Shown here: one piece after another, positions 50,913 through 59,618 of the stretch
How the letters are laid out: each line of letters starts with the position of its first letter
Position numbering within the stretch: position 1 is the first letter of the stretch
Assembly (NCBI RefSeq): GCF_000376825.1
Contig: NZ_AQXW01000004.1
Span: 1,860,001-1,924,000 of the forward strand
Direction of reading: 5' to 3'
Length of the DNA stretch: 64,000 nucleotides
Source of the DNA: Demetria terragena DSM 11295
GTDB lineage: Bacteria > Actinomycetota > Actinomycetes > Actinomycetales > Dermatophilaceae
Position numbers and translations under genes: made by a program
The notes under the pieces: model-generated
Databases searched by the model: none
What the model saw: only the letters and a program-made list of their open reading frames with translations
What the model was told of the DNA's origin: nothing

Positions 50913-50933
50913 CCGGTCGAGCTTGTCGAGACC
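50913..50933 (-). repeat. dispersed 21-base repeat, single inverted copy
   Basis: This is the exact complement of the word found three times at 33453-33588. It lies between the esterase gene and the restriction-modification locus, about 17 kb from the cluster. Confidence 0.85.
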
Positions 50934-51060
50934 CCCGTTCTGCGCCGCCCCGACGATGTCAGTAGCGCCTGGTACTCATGTGGCATCTCGAACATGTGTT
51001 CGATACTTGCAAGGAGGAGAATCGCGTTGCTTCCACCCTTCAGACATGCCCGATCAGAGC

Positions 51061-51088
51061 TTGACATTGCGAATCAAATAGCTAAGCT
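51061..51088 (+). promoter_or_regulatory. promoter of the DNA methyltransferase gene
   Basis: TTGACA (51061-51066), a 16-base spacer and TAAGCT (51083-51088) lie just before the methyltransferase ATG at 51096. The transcript would have almost no leader, and no ribosome-binding site is visible, so leaderless initiation is likely. The surrounding bases are AT-rich. Confidence 0.5.
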
Positions 51089-51095
51089 TTCAGCT

Positions 51096-52511
51096 ATGCA
51101 GCGGTTCAAGTACATCGATCTCTTCGCCGGAATTGGTGGCTTCCACGCGATGCTTGACCATGCGGGCGGTCGCGCGGTCTACGTCTCCGAGATCGACGCT
51201 GCCGCGCGGACGACATACGAGCACAACTGGGTCGATCCGCTTCCCGCAGCGCAACAGCCCGCGCTCAACACCGACATCACATTGGCCACGCCAGAGCGGG
51301 GCGAGGTCGGCGTACCCGAACATGACGTGCTCGCAGCAGGGTTCCCGTGCCAGCCCTTCAGTAAGAGCGGATTTCAACGGGGAATGGACGAAACCCGCGG
51401 CACCCTGTTCTGGAACATCGCCCGCATCCTCGAAGCGCGCCGTCCAAGCGTCGTGCTGCTTGAGAACGTGCGAAACCTGGCCGGACCACGGCACCGTCAC
51501 GAGTGGGACGTCATCATCAAGACGCTCCGCGAGATCGGGTACCGGGTGTCGTCCACACCATCGGTCTTCTCTCCACACTTCCTGCCGCCATCCCTGGGTG
51601 GCACCCCGCAAGTCCGTGACCGCGTCTTCATCCTTGGCACCTACGTCGGCCCGACGCGCGCGCTGCGTGAGACTGACGTCGCTCCCACCGTGATGCGCGG
51701 ACCGGTGGACGACTGGAGCGTGCACGACTGGGACGCGGAGTGGGTCCTCGACGAGGACTCCACTATCGACCACCTGGAGCGCTACAAGCTCAGTGCGGAC
51801 GAAGTCCGATGGATCGATGCCTGGGACGATCTCAATAGGTCCATTCGATCCGCAACGGGACTGCGACTGCCAGGTTTTCCCCTCTGGGCCGACTACTGGC
51901 AGCCCCAACGATCCTTCGATGACCTCGAGGTCGACGCGCTGCCGAAGTGGAAGAGCGACTTCATTCGCAAAAACATCCGGTTCTACGAGGACAACAAGGC
52001 CACGATCGATGCCTGGCGCCGCCGGCATCGCGAATTCGCAGACTTCCCCGCCTCTCGTCGCAAACTCGAGTGGCAGGCACAGGACCATGAGTCTTTGTGG
52101 GACACCGTGATGCACTTGCGCCCCTCGGGTATCCGAGCAAAGGCTCCGACCTACCTTCCTGCCCTCGTGGCCATCACCCAGACATCAATCATCGGAAGTC
52201 GTCGCCGACGGATCACGCCGCACGAAGCGGCACGGCTGCAAGGCCTGCCTCGATCCTTCGGCTTCGCAAACAAGCGCGAGGCGCAGTCCTACAAGCAGGT
52301 CGGCAACGGTGTAGCCGTCGGGGCTGCCTGGCATGTCTTCCGTACCCACGTCGAGCGTGATCGGGACGATCTGCCGCCACGACTGGTCAAGTGTGTCCTC
52401 AGCGCCGAGCCAAACCCGAGTCCTGACGCCTTGAGTTCGCTTGCGCTCGACCGCGAAAGGGCCTTGGCGCGCGAGCGGTCTCGTGGCGCTGCACCGAGCC
52501 AAGCGAGTTGA
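51096..52511 (+). CDS. DNA (cytosine-5) methyltransferase, type II
   Basis: 471 residues from the ATG at 51096 (MQRFKYIDLFAGIGGFHAML). C5-methyltransferase motifs are in order: I (DLFAGIGG), IV with catalytic Cys (AGFPCQPFSKSGFQRG), VI (LLENVRNL), VIII (GTPQVRDRVFILG), and IX-X (RRITPHEAARLQGLP, SYKQVGNGVAVGAAW). The target-recognition region between VIII and IX is long (about 200 residues). The specificity cannot be read. The convergent gene at 52557 is the likely cognate nuclease. The absence of a leader suggests rapid expression after entry. Confidence 0.93.
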   Translation: MQRFKYIDLFAGIGGFHAMLDHAGGRAVYVSEIDAAARTTYEHNWVDPLPAAQQPALNTDITLATPERGEVGVPEHDVLAAGFPCQPFSKSGFQRGMDETRGTLFWNIARILEARRPSVVLLENVRNLAGPRHRHEWDVIIKTLREIGYRVSSTPSVFSPHFLPPSLGGTPQVRDRVFILGTYVGPTRALRETDVAPTVMRGPVDDWSVHDWDAEWVLDEDSTIDHLERYKLSADEVRWIDAWDDLNRSIRSATGLRLPGFPLWADYWQPQRSFDDLEVDALPKWKSDFIRKNIRFYEDNKATIDAWRRRHREFADFPASRRKLEWQAQDHESLWDTVMHLRPSGIRAKAPTYLPALVAITQTSIIGSRRRRITPHEAARLQGLPRSFGFANKREAQSYKQVGNGVAVGAAWHVFRTHVERDRDDLPPRLVKCVLSAEPNPSPDALSSLALDRERALARERSRGAAPSQAS

Positions 52512-52522
52512 GAAGGGTCAGT

Positions 52523-52547
52523 CTCGGCACGGTGCCACCGTGTCGAG
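52523..52547. terminator. bidirectional terminator between methyltransferase and nuclease genes
   Basis: CTCGGCACGG (52523-52532) pairs with CCGTGTCGAG (52538-52547) with one G-T pair and a 5-base loop. It lies in the 45-base gap between convergent genes. Confidence 0.6.
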
Positions 52548-52556
52548 GACCTCAGG

Positions 52557-53768
52557 TCAGGTCTCGATCGACTTGCGGTAGATCAGGAAGTTGTCGATGT
52601 CCTTCTTCTGGATCATGACTTTTCCCTGTCGGAGCGACCCGTCGGGCTGCTTGAAGTCCTTCTGGAAGTCCCCGAGTACCACGCCGACATTCGCTTGATT
52701 GACCTCCAGGACCTTCACCCGGACGAATCGCACCGCCTCCTTGAATTTTCGGGCGTAGGAGAGCGGGTTGTAGACCGCCTCTCGCCCGACGTGGCCGACC
52801 GAACGACGCCATTCGTTCCACGCGATGGTCGCGACATCGCCGTTGTCACGCCCGTGCCAGGTCTCGTGCTCGTAGATGACATACCAGAATCGGCCGAACT
52901 CCTCGAGACAGCGAAAGAAGTTGGCCGCATCGTTGCCCGGCGAGCCACTGACCGTGATGTTCGAGGCTTTGAGGTCGCCGTAGTGCGCGAGCACGCCGTG
53001 ATCGAGGAACCGCAGGTCGTAGTCGAATTCGCCTTTGCGCTTGACCTTCTGGACCGTGATGTGGCTCTGCAGATCATGCTCGGCCAGGTATCGGCTCAGC
53101 CGAAACTCCAGGTAGAAACCCGCCCACTCGTTCTGAAACTTGTCCGGCCACCCCGCGGTGTACATCTCCTGCACCGCCCTCAGACCCTCAACTCTTGACC
53201 CGTCCAGGAACTTCTCGCTGAATCGATCGAGGACTTCGACGTGCGGGTTCGGTTCGTCATAGCCCGAGCGCAGGTAGGTCGCGAACTCGTCTGATCGCAC
53301 GCTCGTTAGGCGGTTGCCGTTCTTGTCCTGGCGGGAGAACTGGCCGAGCGTCTGCGCCTGAAACAGGTCGTTGGTCGACACATGCGCGGCCGAGTTGTTT
53401 GCCTTTCGCGCGATATAGGTGATCGGATCAAAGTCGACAAAGATCGTGCTGCTCTCGTAGTGATAGACCCCCACGAAACGAACGACCAGTCCGTCCTGCG
53501 CCGCCTGCCGGTGCACCTCCAGCCAGGATTTCGGAATCTGGATGCGCTTTTTGTAAACCTCCCAGGGAGTACCGAGGTAGGTGATCTGCCTGCTCAGAAT
53601 CACCTGATTCTCGAACGCCACAACAGCGACTCCCGCGTACGTCTCGCGAGTGGCGCCCGGCAGCGCCGACAGCAACAACTCGGCTCTGGCCCGCACCGAG
53701 AGGGTGGTGTCGGTGCCGTGCAGCAGGGTGCCCGCGGCCCCGATCTGATCAACGACGACGTTCCCCAT
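52557..53768 (-). CDS. putative type II restriction endonuclease
   Basis: 403 residues from the ATG at 53768 (MGNVVVDQIGAAG); the frame is open to 53822 (ATG at 53819), and neither start has a clear ribosome-binding site. No family is certain. Residues about 230-265 hold FQNEWAGFYLEFRLSRYLAEHD and then FDYDLRFLDHGVLAHYGDLKAS, a pattern compatible with the E/D...D-x-K core of PD-(D/E)XK nucleases. The convergent neighbour is a C5-methyltransferase, which strongly supports a restriction role. Alternative: a methylase-associated accessory protein. Confidence 0.65.
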   Translation of the reverse strand: MGNVVVDQIGAAGTLLHGTDTTLSVRARAELLLSALPGATRETYAGVAVVAFENQVILSRQITYLGTPWEVYKKRIQIPKSWLEVHRQAAQDGLVVRFVGVYHYESSTIFVDFDPITYIARKANNSAAHVSTNDLFQAQTLGQFSRQDKNGNRLTSVRSDEFATYLRSGYDEPNPHVEVLDRFSEKFLDGSRVEGLRAVQEMYTAGWPDKFQNEWAGFYLEFRLSRYLAEHDLQSHITVQKVKRKGEFDYDLRFLDHGVLAHYGDLKASNITVSGSPGNDAANFFRCLEEFGRFWYVIYEHETWHGRDNGDVATIAWNEWRRSVGHVGREAVYNPLSYARKFKEAVRFVRVKVLEVNQANVGVVLGDFQKDFKQPDGSLRQGKVMIQKKDIDNFLIYRKSIET

Positions 53769-53840
53769 AGAACTATTCGTATCAGCATCGCGCGTATGTG
53801 CGCCGATCCGGCTCCTCATCAAGGGAATAGAGTCGAGCCC

Positions 53841-54416
53841 ATGTCAGACGCCACGGCCCCGCAACGGCAGACCTACGTCCTTGTCGACGGGGAAAACATC
53901 GACGCCACGCTCGGCACCTCAATCCTGAGTCGCCGCCCGCTCCCCGAAGAGCGGCCCCGCTGGGACCGAGTGCTGACCTACGCCGAGAGCGAGTGGGAGC
54001 AGCCGGTCACTGGCCTGTTCTTCCTGGCCGCCTCGCATGGTGAGATGCCGATGTCGTTCGTCCAGGCGCTGACCGCCATGGGGTACCAACCCGTTCCGCT
54101 GGCTGGCGGCCCCGGTGAGAAGGTCGTCGACATCGCCATCCAGCGCACCCTGTCGGCGTTGGTAGACCGCCCCGCTGACGTGATGCTGCTCAGCCACGAC
54201 GGGGATTTCCTCCCACAGTTGAGCGCGCTCGTGACCGACGATCACGACGTCGCGCTGGTGGGCTTCAAGGAGTTCCGCAATGCAGGTTTCGCCGAGCTTG
54301 AAGAAAGCGGTCTGCAGTTCCACGACTTGGAGTACGACGTCGGCGCGTTCAATGCGCGTCTCCCGCGCCTGCGCATCATCCCGATCGAGGAGTTCGATCC
54401 GCTGGACTTCCTGTGA
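53841..54416 (+). CDS. NYN-domain (PIN-like) RNase family protein
   Basis: 191 residues from the ATG at 53841. The NYN/PIN-like fold carries its acidic residues in YVLVDGENIDATLG, GEKVVDIAIQRTLSAL and DVMLLSHDGDFLPQLSAL, then VALVGFKEFRNAGFAEL. Such proteins (Zc3h12a, LabA and VapC-like relatives) are metal-dependent RNases. The target is unknown. A GTGA overlap couples it to the split gene downstream. It diverges from the nuclease gene over 72 bases, close to the restriction locus. Confidence 0.85.
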   Translation: MSDATAPQRQTYVLVDGENIDATLGTSILSRRPLPEERPRWDRVLTYAESEWEQPVTGLFFLAASHGEMPMSFVQALTAMGYQPVPLAGGPGEKVVDIAIQRTLSALVDRPADVMLLSHDGDFLPQLSALVTDDHDVALVGFKEFRNAGFAELEESGLQFHDLEYDVGAFNARLPRLRIIPIEEFDPLDFL

Positions 54417-54697
54417 CGGACCAGTTGGCGCCCTGGACCAAGCAGCGTCCGGTCAGCGGCGAAGTGGGCTCGTGGATCAACGAGGCCGCCGGGTCGTGGG
54501 GGACGGTCGGTGGCATCGCCACCACGTCTTTCGATTCCTATGCCGTGCTGCCCAATGGCACTGACGGGTACACCCTGTCGTCCCCTGTCGCCGCGCATCT
54601 ACGGGACGCTGTCCGTCAATGGGTGGCCGAGGATGAGCCTTGCTTCCAGGCGCTGTGGCAGGGGTACGGCGAACTCGGCGGCGGCACGCGCCTGTGA
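54413..54697 (+). pseudogene. N-terminal part of a split actinobacterial hypothetical gene
   Basis: 94 codons from a GTG overlapping the NYN stop. It includes GTVGGIATTSFDSYAVLPNG and CFQALWQGYGELGG, words I associate with the first half of an actinobacterial hypothetical family of about 240 residues whose second half ends with a TEID/VGG segment. That second half follows in the -1 frame at 54694. The family function is unknown. The split may be a real frameshift, a sequencing error or a recent gene fission. Confidence 0.5.
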
Positions 54698-55137
54698 GGG
54701 AGCCGCAATCAAGGGTGCTACGCCTCGCGCAGCGCATCGGGTTCCGGCGTCCAGGGGCACTCCCGCGTGTCATCCGTGACCAGGTGCTGGGACAACCCGT
54801 GCCACGACTCTTTGCCGAGGATGTCGAGCGCATCTGCGCATTCGACATCCCGTTCCGCGAGTACTTCGCCTTCCATGGCGCCCTCGCCGACCTCGCGCCC
54901 CGCCCATGGAGTGAGGATGACCGCCTCGATCAAGCCCAGTCGCCCACGATCTTTTGGCCAGAGTCACGAACCTGGCTGGTTGCCTCTGAAATCGACCTGT
55001 TCGTGACCGTAGTGGGTGGGCCCCGATCACTGATCGACGGCGTCCTTGCCCATCCGAGCCTGCTTGCCCGACGAGTCGAAGCCACCGACGAGATTCAGCC
55101 CTCGTGGGACCTTGATGACCCCTTCGACGAAGACTGA
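54694..55137 (+). pseudogene. C-terminal part of the same split gene
   Basis: 147 codons if begun at the GTG at 54694 (GTGA overlap). It contains PFREYFAFHGALADL, the signature-like FWPESRTWLVASEIDLFVTVVGG and DGVLAHPSLLARRVEATDEI. I recall the equivalents in full-length relatives as downstream of the ALWxGYG motif of the preceding frame. If translated on its own it would lack the N-terminal part. Function unknown. Confidence 0.5.
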
Positions 55138-55145
55138 GGCGCTCC

Positions 55146-55565
55146 TTAGCGGTACCGTCTCGGCGTTCGCAGCAGAGCAACGCCACCAGCGATCAGAGCC
55201 CCACCGATGCCTAGGAAAATGAACAGCCCGATGATCTGACCGCCGAGATAGGCCGCGCTGTCATCGCCGTTCGTATTCGACCCACCGACGGCAGCGGCAA
55301 GCGCTCCCAGCATGCCCAGCAGGACGAGTGCCGCAAACAGGAAACACACGACAGCCAAGAGCACCTTCCACACCGGCCGGTGGTACGGGTGCTGGATGCC
55401 GAACTGCGGGTATGACTGGTAGCCCTGCGGAGCCAGGCCGTACTGCGAGGGCGATTGACCGAAGTGCGTCTGCCCGGGTGGCGGCTGCCGGGTGGGGTCG
55501 TACGCGTAGGGGTCGCCAGCATTGCCTTCGGGAGGCTGTTGGCTCCCGTATCCGTCGTAACTCAC
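55146..55565 (-). CDS. Gln/Pro/Tyr-rich two-helix membrane protein
   Basis: 139 residues from a GTG at 55565, four bases after the TerC gene. Residues 1-65 are low-complexity Gly/Gln/Pro/Tyr (QYGLAPQGYQSYPQFG), a cytoplasmic disordered tail. Two membrane helices follow (about 67-92, VLLAVVCFLFAALVLLGMLGAL; about 107-130, GGQIIGLFIFLGIGGALIAGG), then a basic end (RTPRRYR). No family recognised. It may share the manganese-controlled transcript of the transporter. Confidence 0.65.
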   Translation of the reverse strand: MSYDGYGSQQPPEGNAGDPYAYDPTRQPPPGQTHFGQSPSQYGLAPQGYQSYPQFGIQHPYHRPVWKVLLAVVCFLFAALVLLGMLGALAAAVGGSNTNGDDSAAYLGGQIIGLFIFLGIGGALIAGGVALLRTPRRYR

Positions 55566-55569
55566 GTCG

Positions 55570-56583
55570 TCAGGATGCCACGCCAGCCTTGTCGTCGTTA
55601 CGCGTCTTAATCAGGCTGGCGATCGCGGTGATCGCCAAGATCCCGATGATCACCGTCAACGACAACCAAATCGGGATCTCCGGCACACCCTCGAGCTTCT
55701 CGCCCTCATTGATGAACGGCAAGTTGTTCTCATGCAACGCATGCAAGATCAACTTCACTCCGATAAACGCCAACAAAATCGACAACCCCAACGACAGGTA
55801 CACCAACTTCTGCAACAACCCACCGATCAAGAAGTACAACTGCCGCAAACCCATCAACGCGAAAATATTCGCCATCAAAACCAAGAACGGATCCTGCGTC
55901 AAACCAAAGATCGCCGGAATCGAATCCAACGCGAACAACAGATCCGTCGTACCCAACGCCAAAATCACCAAGAACATCGGGGTATAGACCCGCGACCCGT
56001 TCTCCATCACCCGCGACTTCGTCCCATGATCCCACGAATCCGTGAACGGCAACCGGTTCTTCGCGAACTGCACCACCTTGTTATCGCCCGCGTCCTCATC
56101 ATCCTCATGCGCGGCGTACTCCTTGGCCAACTTCACTGCGGTGTAGATCAAGAAGGCACCAAAGATATAGAAAATCCACGCCGCCGAATTAATCGCCTGC
56201 GCACCCACCAAAATGAAGATCGCCCGCAAAATCAGCGCGATCACGATCCCCACCAACAACGCATACTGCTGATACTGCCGCGGCACGTTCAACTTCGCCA
56301 TAATGATGATGAAGACGAACAAGTTATCAATCGACAGCGAATACTCCGTCAACCACCCAGCGAAATACTCACCACCCAGTTGCGAACCAGCATCGACGAA
56401 AACGTAGATCCCGAACGCCACCGCCAACGAGACATATAACCCCAGCGCAAGACCGGTCTCCTTGTTGCTCGGCACATGCGGACGGCGCCCCAGCACCACC
56501 ACATCAAAAATCAGCAACGCGACCATGACACCAACACACAGGCCAATGACCCACAGCGGTGCAAACGATTCAGCAAATGCCAT
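55570..56583 (-). CDS. TerC-family membrane protein, likely Mn2+ exporter
   Basis: 337 residues from the ATG at 56583; an in-frame TTG at 56592 is less likely. About nine membrane helices. TerC/Alx features: IGLCVGVMVALLIFDVVVLGR, WLTEYSLSIDNLFVFIIIMAKL (acidic metal site), and the second copy LALGTTDLLFALDSIPAIFGLTQDPFLVLMANIFALMGLRQLYF. Alx/MeeF/YkoY-type members export manganese. The leader holds a yybP-ykoY Mn2+ riboswitch, which supports that role. Codon usage is strikingly regular (many AAC, ATC and CGC codons), as in well-expressed genes. Confidence 0.9.
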   Translation of the reverse strand: MAFAESFAPLWVIGLCVGVMVALLIFDVVVLGRRPHVPSNKETGLALGLYVSLAVAFGIYVFVDAGSQLGGEYFAGWLTEYSLSIDNLFVFIIIMAKLNVPRQYQQYALLVGIVIALILRAIFILVGAQAINSAAWIFYIFGAFLIYTAVKLAKEYAAHEDDEDAGDNKVVQFAKNRLPFTDSWDHGTKSRVMENGSRVYTPMFLVILALGTTDLLFALDSIPAIFGLTQDPFLVLMANIFALMGLRQLYFLIGGLLQKLVYLSLGLSILLAFIGVKLILHALHENNLPFINEGEKLEGVPEIPIWLSLTVIIGILAITAIASLIKTRNDDKAGVAS

Positions 56584-56644
56584 CTGCTTCAACCTTTCGA
56601 CGAGGACTCTCCACGGAACGCGTCGACCTGGTCAGGTGACACGC

Positions 56645-56740
56645 TCCGGAGGTCTCTCCCGCCCAGCGATTGGGCCGCAGTCCCGGACCCTCGAGGGGTC
56701 GTACTGACGAAACTGTGAGATGGGGATACTCCCCTCCGCG
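56645..56740 (-). ncRNA. yybP-ykoY manganese riboswitch
   Basis: The minus-strand RNA upstream of the TerC gene contains GGAGGGGAGTATCCCC at its 5-prime side, the CGTCAGTACG loop motif, and the closing GGGAGAGACCTCC. The two loops GGGGAGTA and CGTCAGTACG are the conserved Mn2+-binding core of the family, and GGAGG/CCTCC closes the outer helix. About 60 bases of expression platform (56584-56644) lead to the start codon. Mn2+ is expected to raise expression. Confidence 0.88.
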
Positions 56741-56778
56741 ACAAATTCTGCCATACCTCCTCGCCTACGATCGAACGC

Positions 56779-57435
56779 ATGACCAATGCGGCACCTGAGG
56801 ACGCCTTCCGCCTCGCCACGGACAATCGCCTGCTCGCGGTCGCGATGTTCGAGGGACTCAGCGCCACTCAATGGACAACGCCCAGCTTGTGCGAGGGCTG
56901 GACGGTGCGTGAGGTAGCTGCCCACCTCCTGCAGCCCCTCGAAGCTGACCTGCGGTTGCCCAGTGTGTTGCGCACCGTGGTCCGATATCGCGGCAACCTG
57001 GAGCGATACATCGACGAGAGCACCCGCGAGATCGCCGCTCGCCCTCCCGAAGACCTCGTCGCCCAGTTGCGCGAGCGCGCTTCAGCGCGGGTTCAGCCGC
57101 CCTTCGTTGGTCCCGGTGGTCAACTCGCCGACACCTGTATCCATCTGCGCGATGCCGCTCGTCCGCTCGGCCTGGACATCACACCGACCTTGGAGGCGTG
57201 GCGAGCTTGCCTCGACTTCCTCGTCTCGCCGCACGGGTCGCGAGGCTTCCTCCCGCGGGGCCGACTCAAAGGACTGCGAATGGTGGCATCCGACCAGGAC
57301 TGGTCATGGGGAGACGGCGCTGAATTGCACGGCACTAGTGAGGCTCTCGCGTTGGGCCTCTCTGGACGACCCGTCGTCATGCCCGAACTCAGCGGTTCCG
57401 GACTATCGATTCTGGCTCAGCGGATCAGCGCTTGA
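56779..57435 (+). CDS. maleylpyruvate isomerase-type (DinB-like) protein
   Basis: 218 residues. It has the mycothiol-dependent metalloenzyme/TIGR03083 pattern: LLAVAMFEGLSATQWTTPSLCEGWTVREVAAHLLQPLE with the first metal His, and QLADTCIHLRDAARPLG with two further metal His positions. A C-terminal MDMPI-like domain follows (RLKGLRMVASDQDWSWGDGAELHGTSEALALGLSGR). The substrate is unknown; the family includes mycothiol S-transferases. It overlaps the convergent oxidoreductase by 11 bases. Confidence 0.85.
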   Translation: MTNAAPEDAFRLATDNRLLAVAMFEGLSATQWTTPSLCEGWTVREVAAHLLQPLEADLRLPSVLRTVVRYRGNLERYIDESTREIAARPPEDLVAQLRERASARVQPPFVGPGGQLADTCIHLRDAARPLGLDITPTLEAWRACLDFLVSPHGSRGFLPRGRLKGLRMVASDQDWSWGDGAELHGTSEALALGLSGRPVVMPELSGSGLSILAQRISA

Positions 57436-58867
57436 TCGACAGGCTCGGTGCGTCAATTCCCAGGTCTTCCAACGCAGTACGCGCCGCTGACCATCCCGCC
57501 ATGCCATGAACCGATGGCCCTGGCGTCGTCGATCCCGAGCAGACATAGGTGCCTGCCACGGGCGTACGCCATGGCGTCGGCGACAGGATCGGCCGGCGAG
57601 CCAGTTGTCTCATCGACACCGCACCGCTGGCGAAGTCCCCTCCGGCAAAATTGGCACTCACCTCGTGCAAGCGCGAGGCCGGGAAGGCGTGTGACCCCAA
57701 CACTAGGTCGCGAGTTCCCGGGGCGTGCTGCTCGATCGTGTCGAGAATGACGTCGCTGCGATCAACCGAACAGCCATACGGGACATGCGTGTAGGCCCAC
57801 AGCACCGCTTTGCCCTGCGGGGCACGCGTCGGGTCGACGACTGACGGCTGGACCAGCAAGACGTACGGCGCTTCAGGCAACCGCCCGGCCGCTACCTCCC
57901 CTTCTGACTGGCGGATCTGCGCGCGGGTCCCCCCGAGGTGGATGGTCGGAGCCTGGCTCAGGCGCTTATCGCTCCACGGGACTGGCCCATCGAGTGCGAG
58001 ATCGAGTTTGCTGACCCCCGGTCCCGGGCGCAGGCCGCGCAGGGCCCGGCGATACCGATCAGGAAGGCGATCACGTCCGATCTGCTCCAGGCTGCCCGCA
58101 GATACATCGAGCAATCGCACTTTGGCGTAGTCGAGTTCGGCGAGCGACGTTACGTCGACACCGGTGCGTACTCGGCCGCCATGCGCCTGCAGATCCGCCA
58201 CCATCGCATCCGCAATCGACTGCGAACCACCCCGCGGGACCGGCCAACCACCCGCGTGGGCTAAGGCGCTCAACAACAGACCCGCCCCAGCCACGCTCAG
58301 CCTGGGATGCCGCCCGATGACATGTGCCGCAACGCCCGTCAACATGCTGGGTGCCACGTCGTCGTCGAACCCCCACCCCCAGGCCGGAGTGCCCTGCCAG
58401 CCAGTGCCCAACGTCATTGCGGCAGTCGCGGCAAGGTGTTGTGGTGGTCGCAGTAGCGAGGACATCGCGAAATCCGCTGCATCATCAGCGCGTTCGACGA
58501 TGGGTCGAAGGAGACGCTCGTACGTCGAACCGTCCCTGCCCAACTCCTCAACCGTCCGATCCAGATCGCGGTAGGCGACGCCCGCGTGACTCGAAACCGG
58601 GTGGGCGTAGGACACCTCCGGGACGATGAGGTCAACCCGGTCGGAGAGTTCAAACTCGCGAAAGAAGGGCGAGGCCAAGGCCATCGGATGTACCGCCGAC
58701 GCGAGGTCATGCCGGAACCCGGGCAACGTCACTTCTCGTGTCGCCGTACCGCCACCAATCCAGTCGTTGGCTTCGAGCACCTCGACCGACAGCCCGGCGC
58801 GAGCAAGGGTCACTGCCGCCGCAAGCCCGTTAGGGCCCGCGCCAACCACTACGGCATCGACTGTCAT
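57425..58867 (-). CDS. phytoene-desaturase-like FAD-dependent oxidoreductase
   Basis: 480 residues from the ATG at 58867. The dinucleotide-binding N-terminus (TVDAVVVGAGPNGLAAAVTLARAG, LEANDWIGGGTATREVTLPGFRHD) and the C-terminal FAD motif (GTYVCSGSTTPGPSVHGMAGWSAARTAL) identify the NAD(P)/FAD oxidoreductase family near CrtI and PYROXD2. Substrate unknown; no carotenoid genes lie nearby. The first ~90 bases of the gene and its promoter are duplicated at 60939-61158, where only a stub remains. Confidence 0.85.
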   Translation of the reverse strand: MTVDAVVVGAGPNGLAAAVTLARAGLSVEVLEANDWIGGGTATREVTLPGFRHDLASAVHPMALASPFFREFELSDRVDLIVPEVSYAHPVSSHAGVAYRDLDRTVEELGRDGSTYERLLRPIVERADDAADFAMSSLLRPPQHLAATAAMTLGTGWQGTPAWGWGFDDDVAPSMLTGVAAHVIGRHPRLSVAGAGLLLSALAHAGGWPVPRGGSQSIADAMVADLQAHGGRVRTGVDVTSLAELDYAKVRLLDVSAGSLEQIGRDRLPDRYRRALRGLRPGPGVSKLDLALDGPVPWSDKRLSQAPTIHLGGTRAQIRQSEGEVAAGRLPEAPYVLLVQPSVVDPTRAPQGKAVLWAYTHVPYGCSVDRSDVILDTIEQHAPGTRDLVLGSHAFPASRLHEVSANFAGGDFASGAVSMRQLARRPILSPTPWRTPVAGTYVCSGSTTPGPSVHGMAGWSAARTALEDLGIDAPSLSIKR

Positions 58868-59032
58868 ACGCCAATAGTCGCCCAATGCCCCCTATCCGAG
58901 ACAATAAGGGCATGTCCGAGTCCTTCGAGTCGCTCATCGACCTGGGTGCGAGTGCCGACGTGTCAGGGTGGGACTTCTCCTGGCTGGAGGGCCGAGCAAC
59001 GGAGCAGCGCCCGCCCTGGGGGTATGCCCGCC
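58813..59032. repeat. direct repeat, copy 1 (220 bp)
   Basis: This segment covers the 5-prime end of the oxidoreductase, the divergent promoter and the first ~40 codons of the methyltransferase. It matches 60939-61158 without gaps at a constant offset of 2126 bases. I count nine mismatches over about 177 bases in the core, more towards the oxidoreductase side. Confidence 0.9.
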
Positions 59033-59169
59033 AGCTCGATCACCGCCTCAGCCGGATCCGCGCCGAGCGGCGGGTCGCGAAAGCGCTGGACGCCGCGAGC
59101 AACACCGGATTCCGGTTGATCGTCGCCGAGGCGGCACCACTCAAATTGCGCGTCGAGACGGCCCCGTGA
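58912..59169 (+). pseudogene. truncated SAM-methyltransferase copy
   Basis: 85 codons. The first ~40 residues (SESFESLIDLGASADVSGWD, RATEQRPPWGYAR) are nearly identical to the intact methyltransferase at 61038. The sequence then diverges, and the end (TGFRLIVAEAAPLKLRVE) faintly resembles the intact protein near AGLEIVDLQPAKLRIEI, suggesting an internal deletion that removed the SAM-binding core. Not expected to be active. Confidence 0.7.
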
Positions 59170-59618
59170 CGCGCCTTTCCGCCCAACGTGCGTGCGATCC
59201 GCTTGTGCTGGTGCAGCGGCCACCGTCGTGTAACTGGTAATGGGTGCCGGTGTCGACCCCGACTCACCGAGCGAGTCCTGTCTCTAAATGCGAGACGGTT
59301 CAGTAACACCCTTGCTCCTGGGAGTAGCGCCGTGAAACGGTCAATTAGTCGGCGAGATTGAAGTCCCGTTCAATATCTGTGCATTAGACAGGGGGTAGAC
59401 ATGGTTGGCATAATGTCTCAAGTCCAGTGTGGACCGTCGGGCTCTTCATGACTGAGGGGCTAGACCGACCCGGAGCCACAAGTTTTATTGCGGTTTAGGT
59501 TTGAACACCCGAAAGTCATGAGGAGCCATCGGATAGCACTGGCTACTGGTTGCTGTCGAATAGTTGACCGGTAGGAAACGGCTTTTTCGGATCGCATCCG
59601 AACAGATTGGAGCAGCCC
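59170..59618. other. gene-poor, lower-GC segment inside the duplicated locus
   Basis: No plausible coding frame is visible. Composition drops compared with the neighbours (for example around 59350-59520). There are small hairpins: GTCTC/GAGAC near 59280, and TTCGGAT-cgc-ATCCGAA at 59586-59602 just before the ribosome-binding site of the next gene. It probably contains the promoter of the two-gene unit that follows. Confidence 0.5.
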
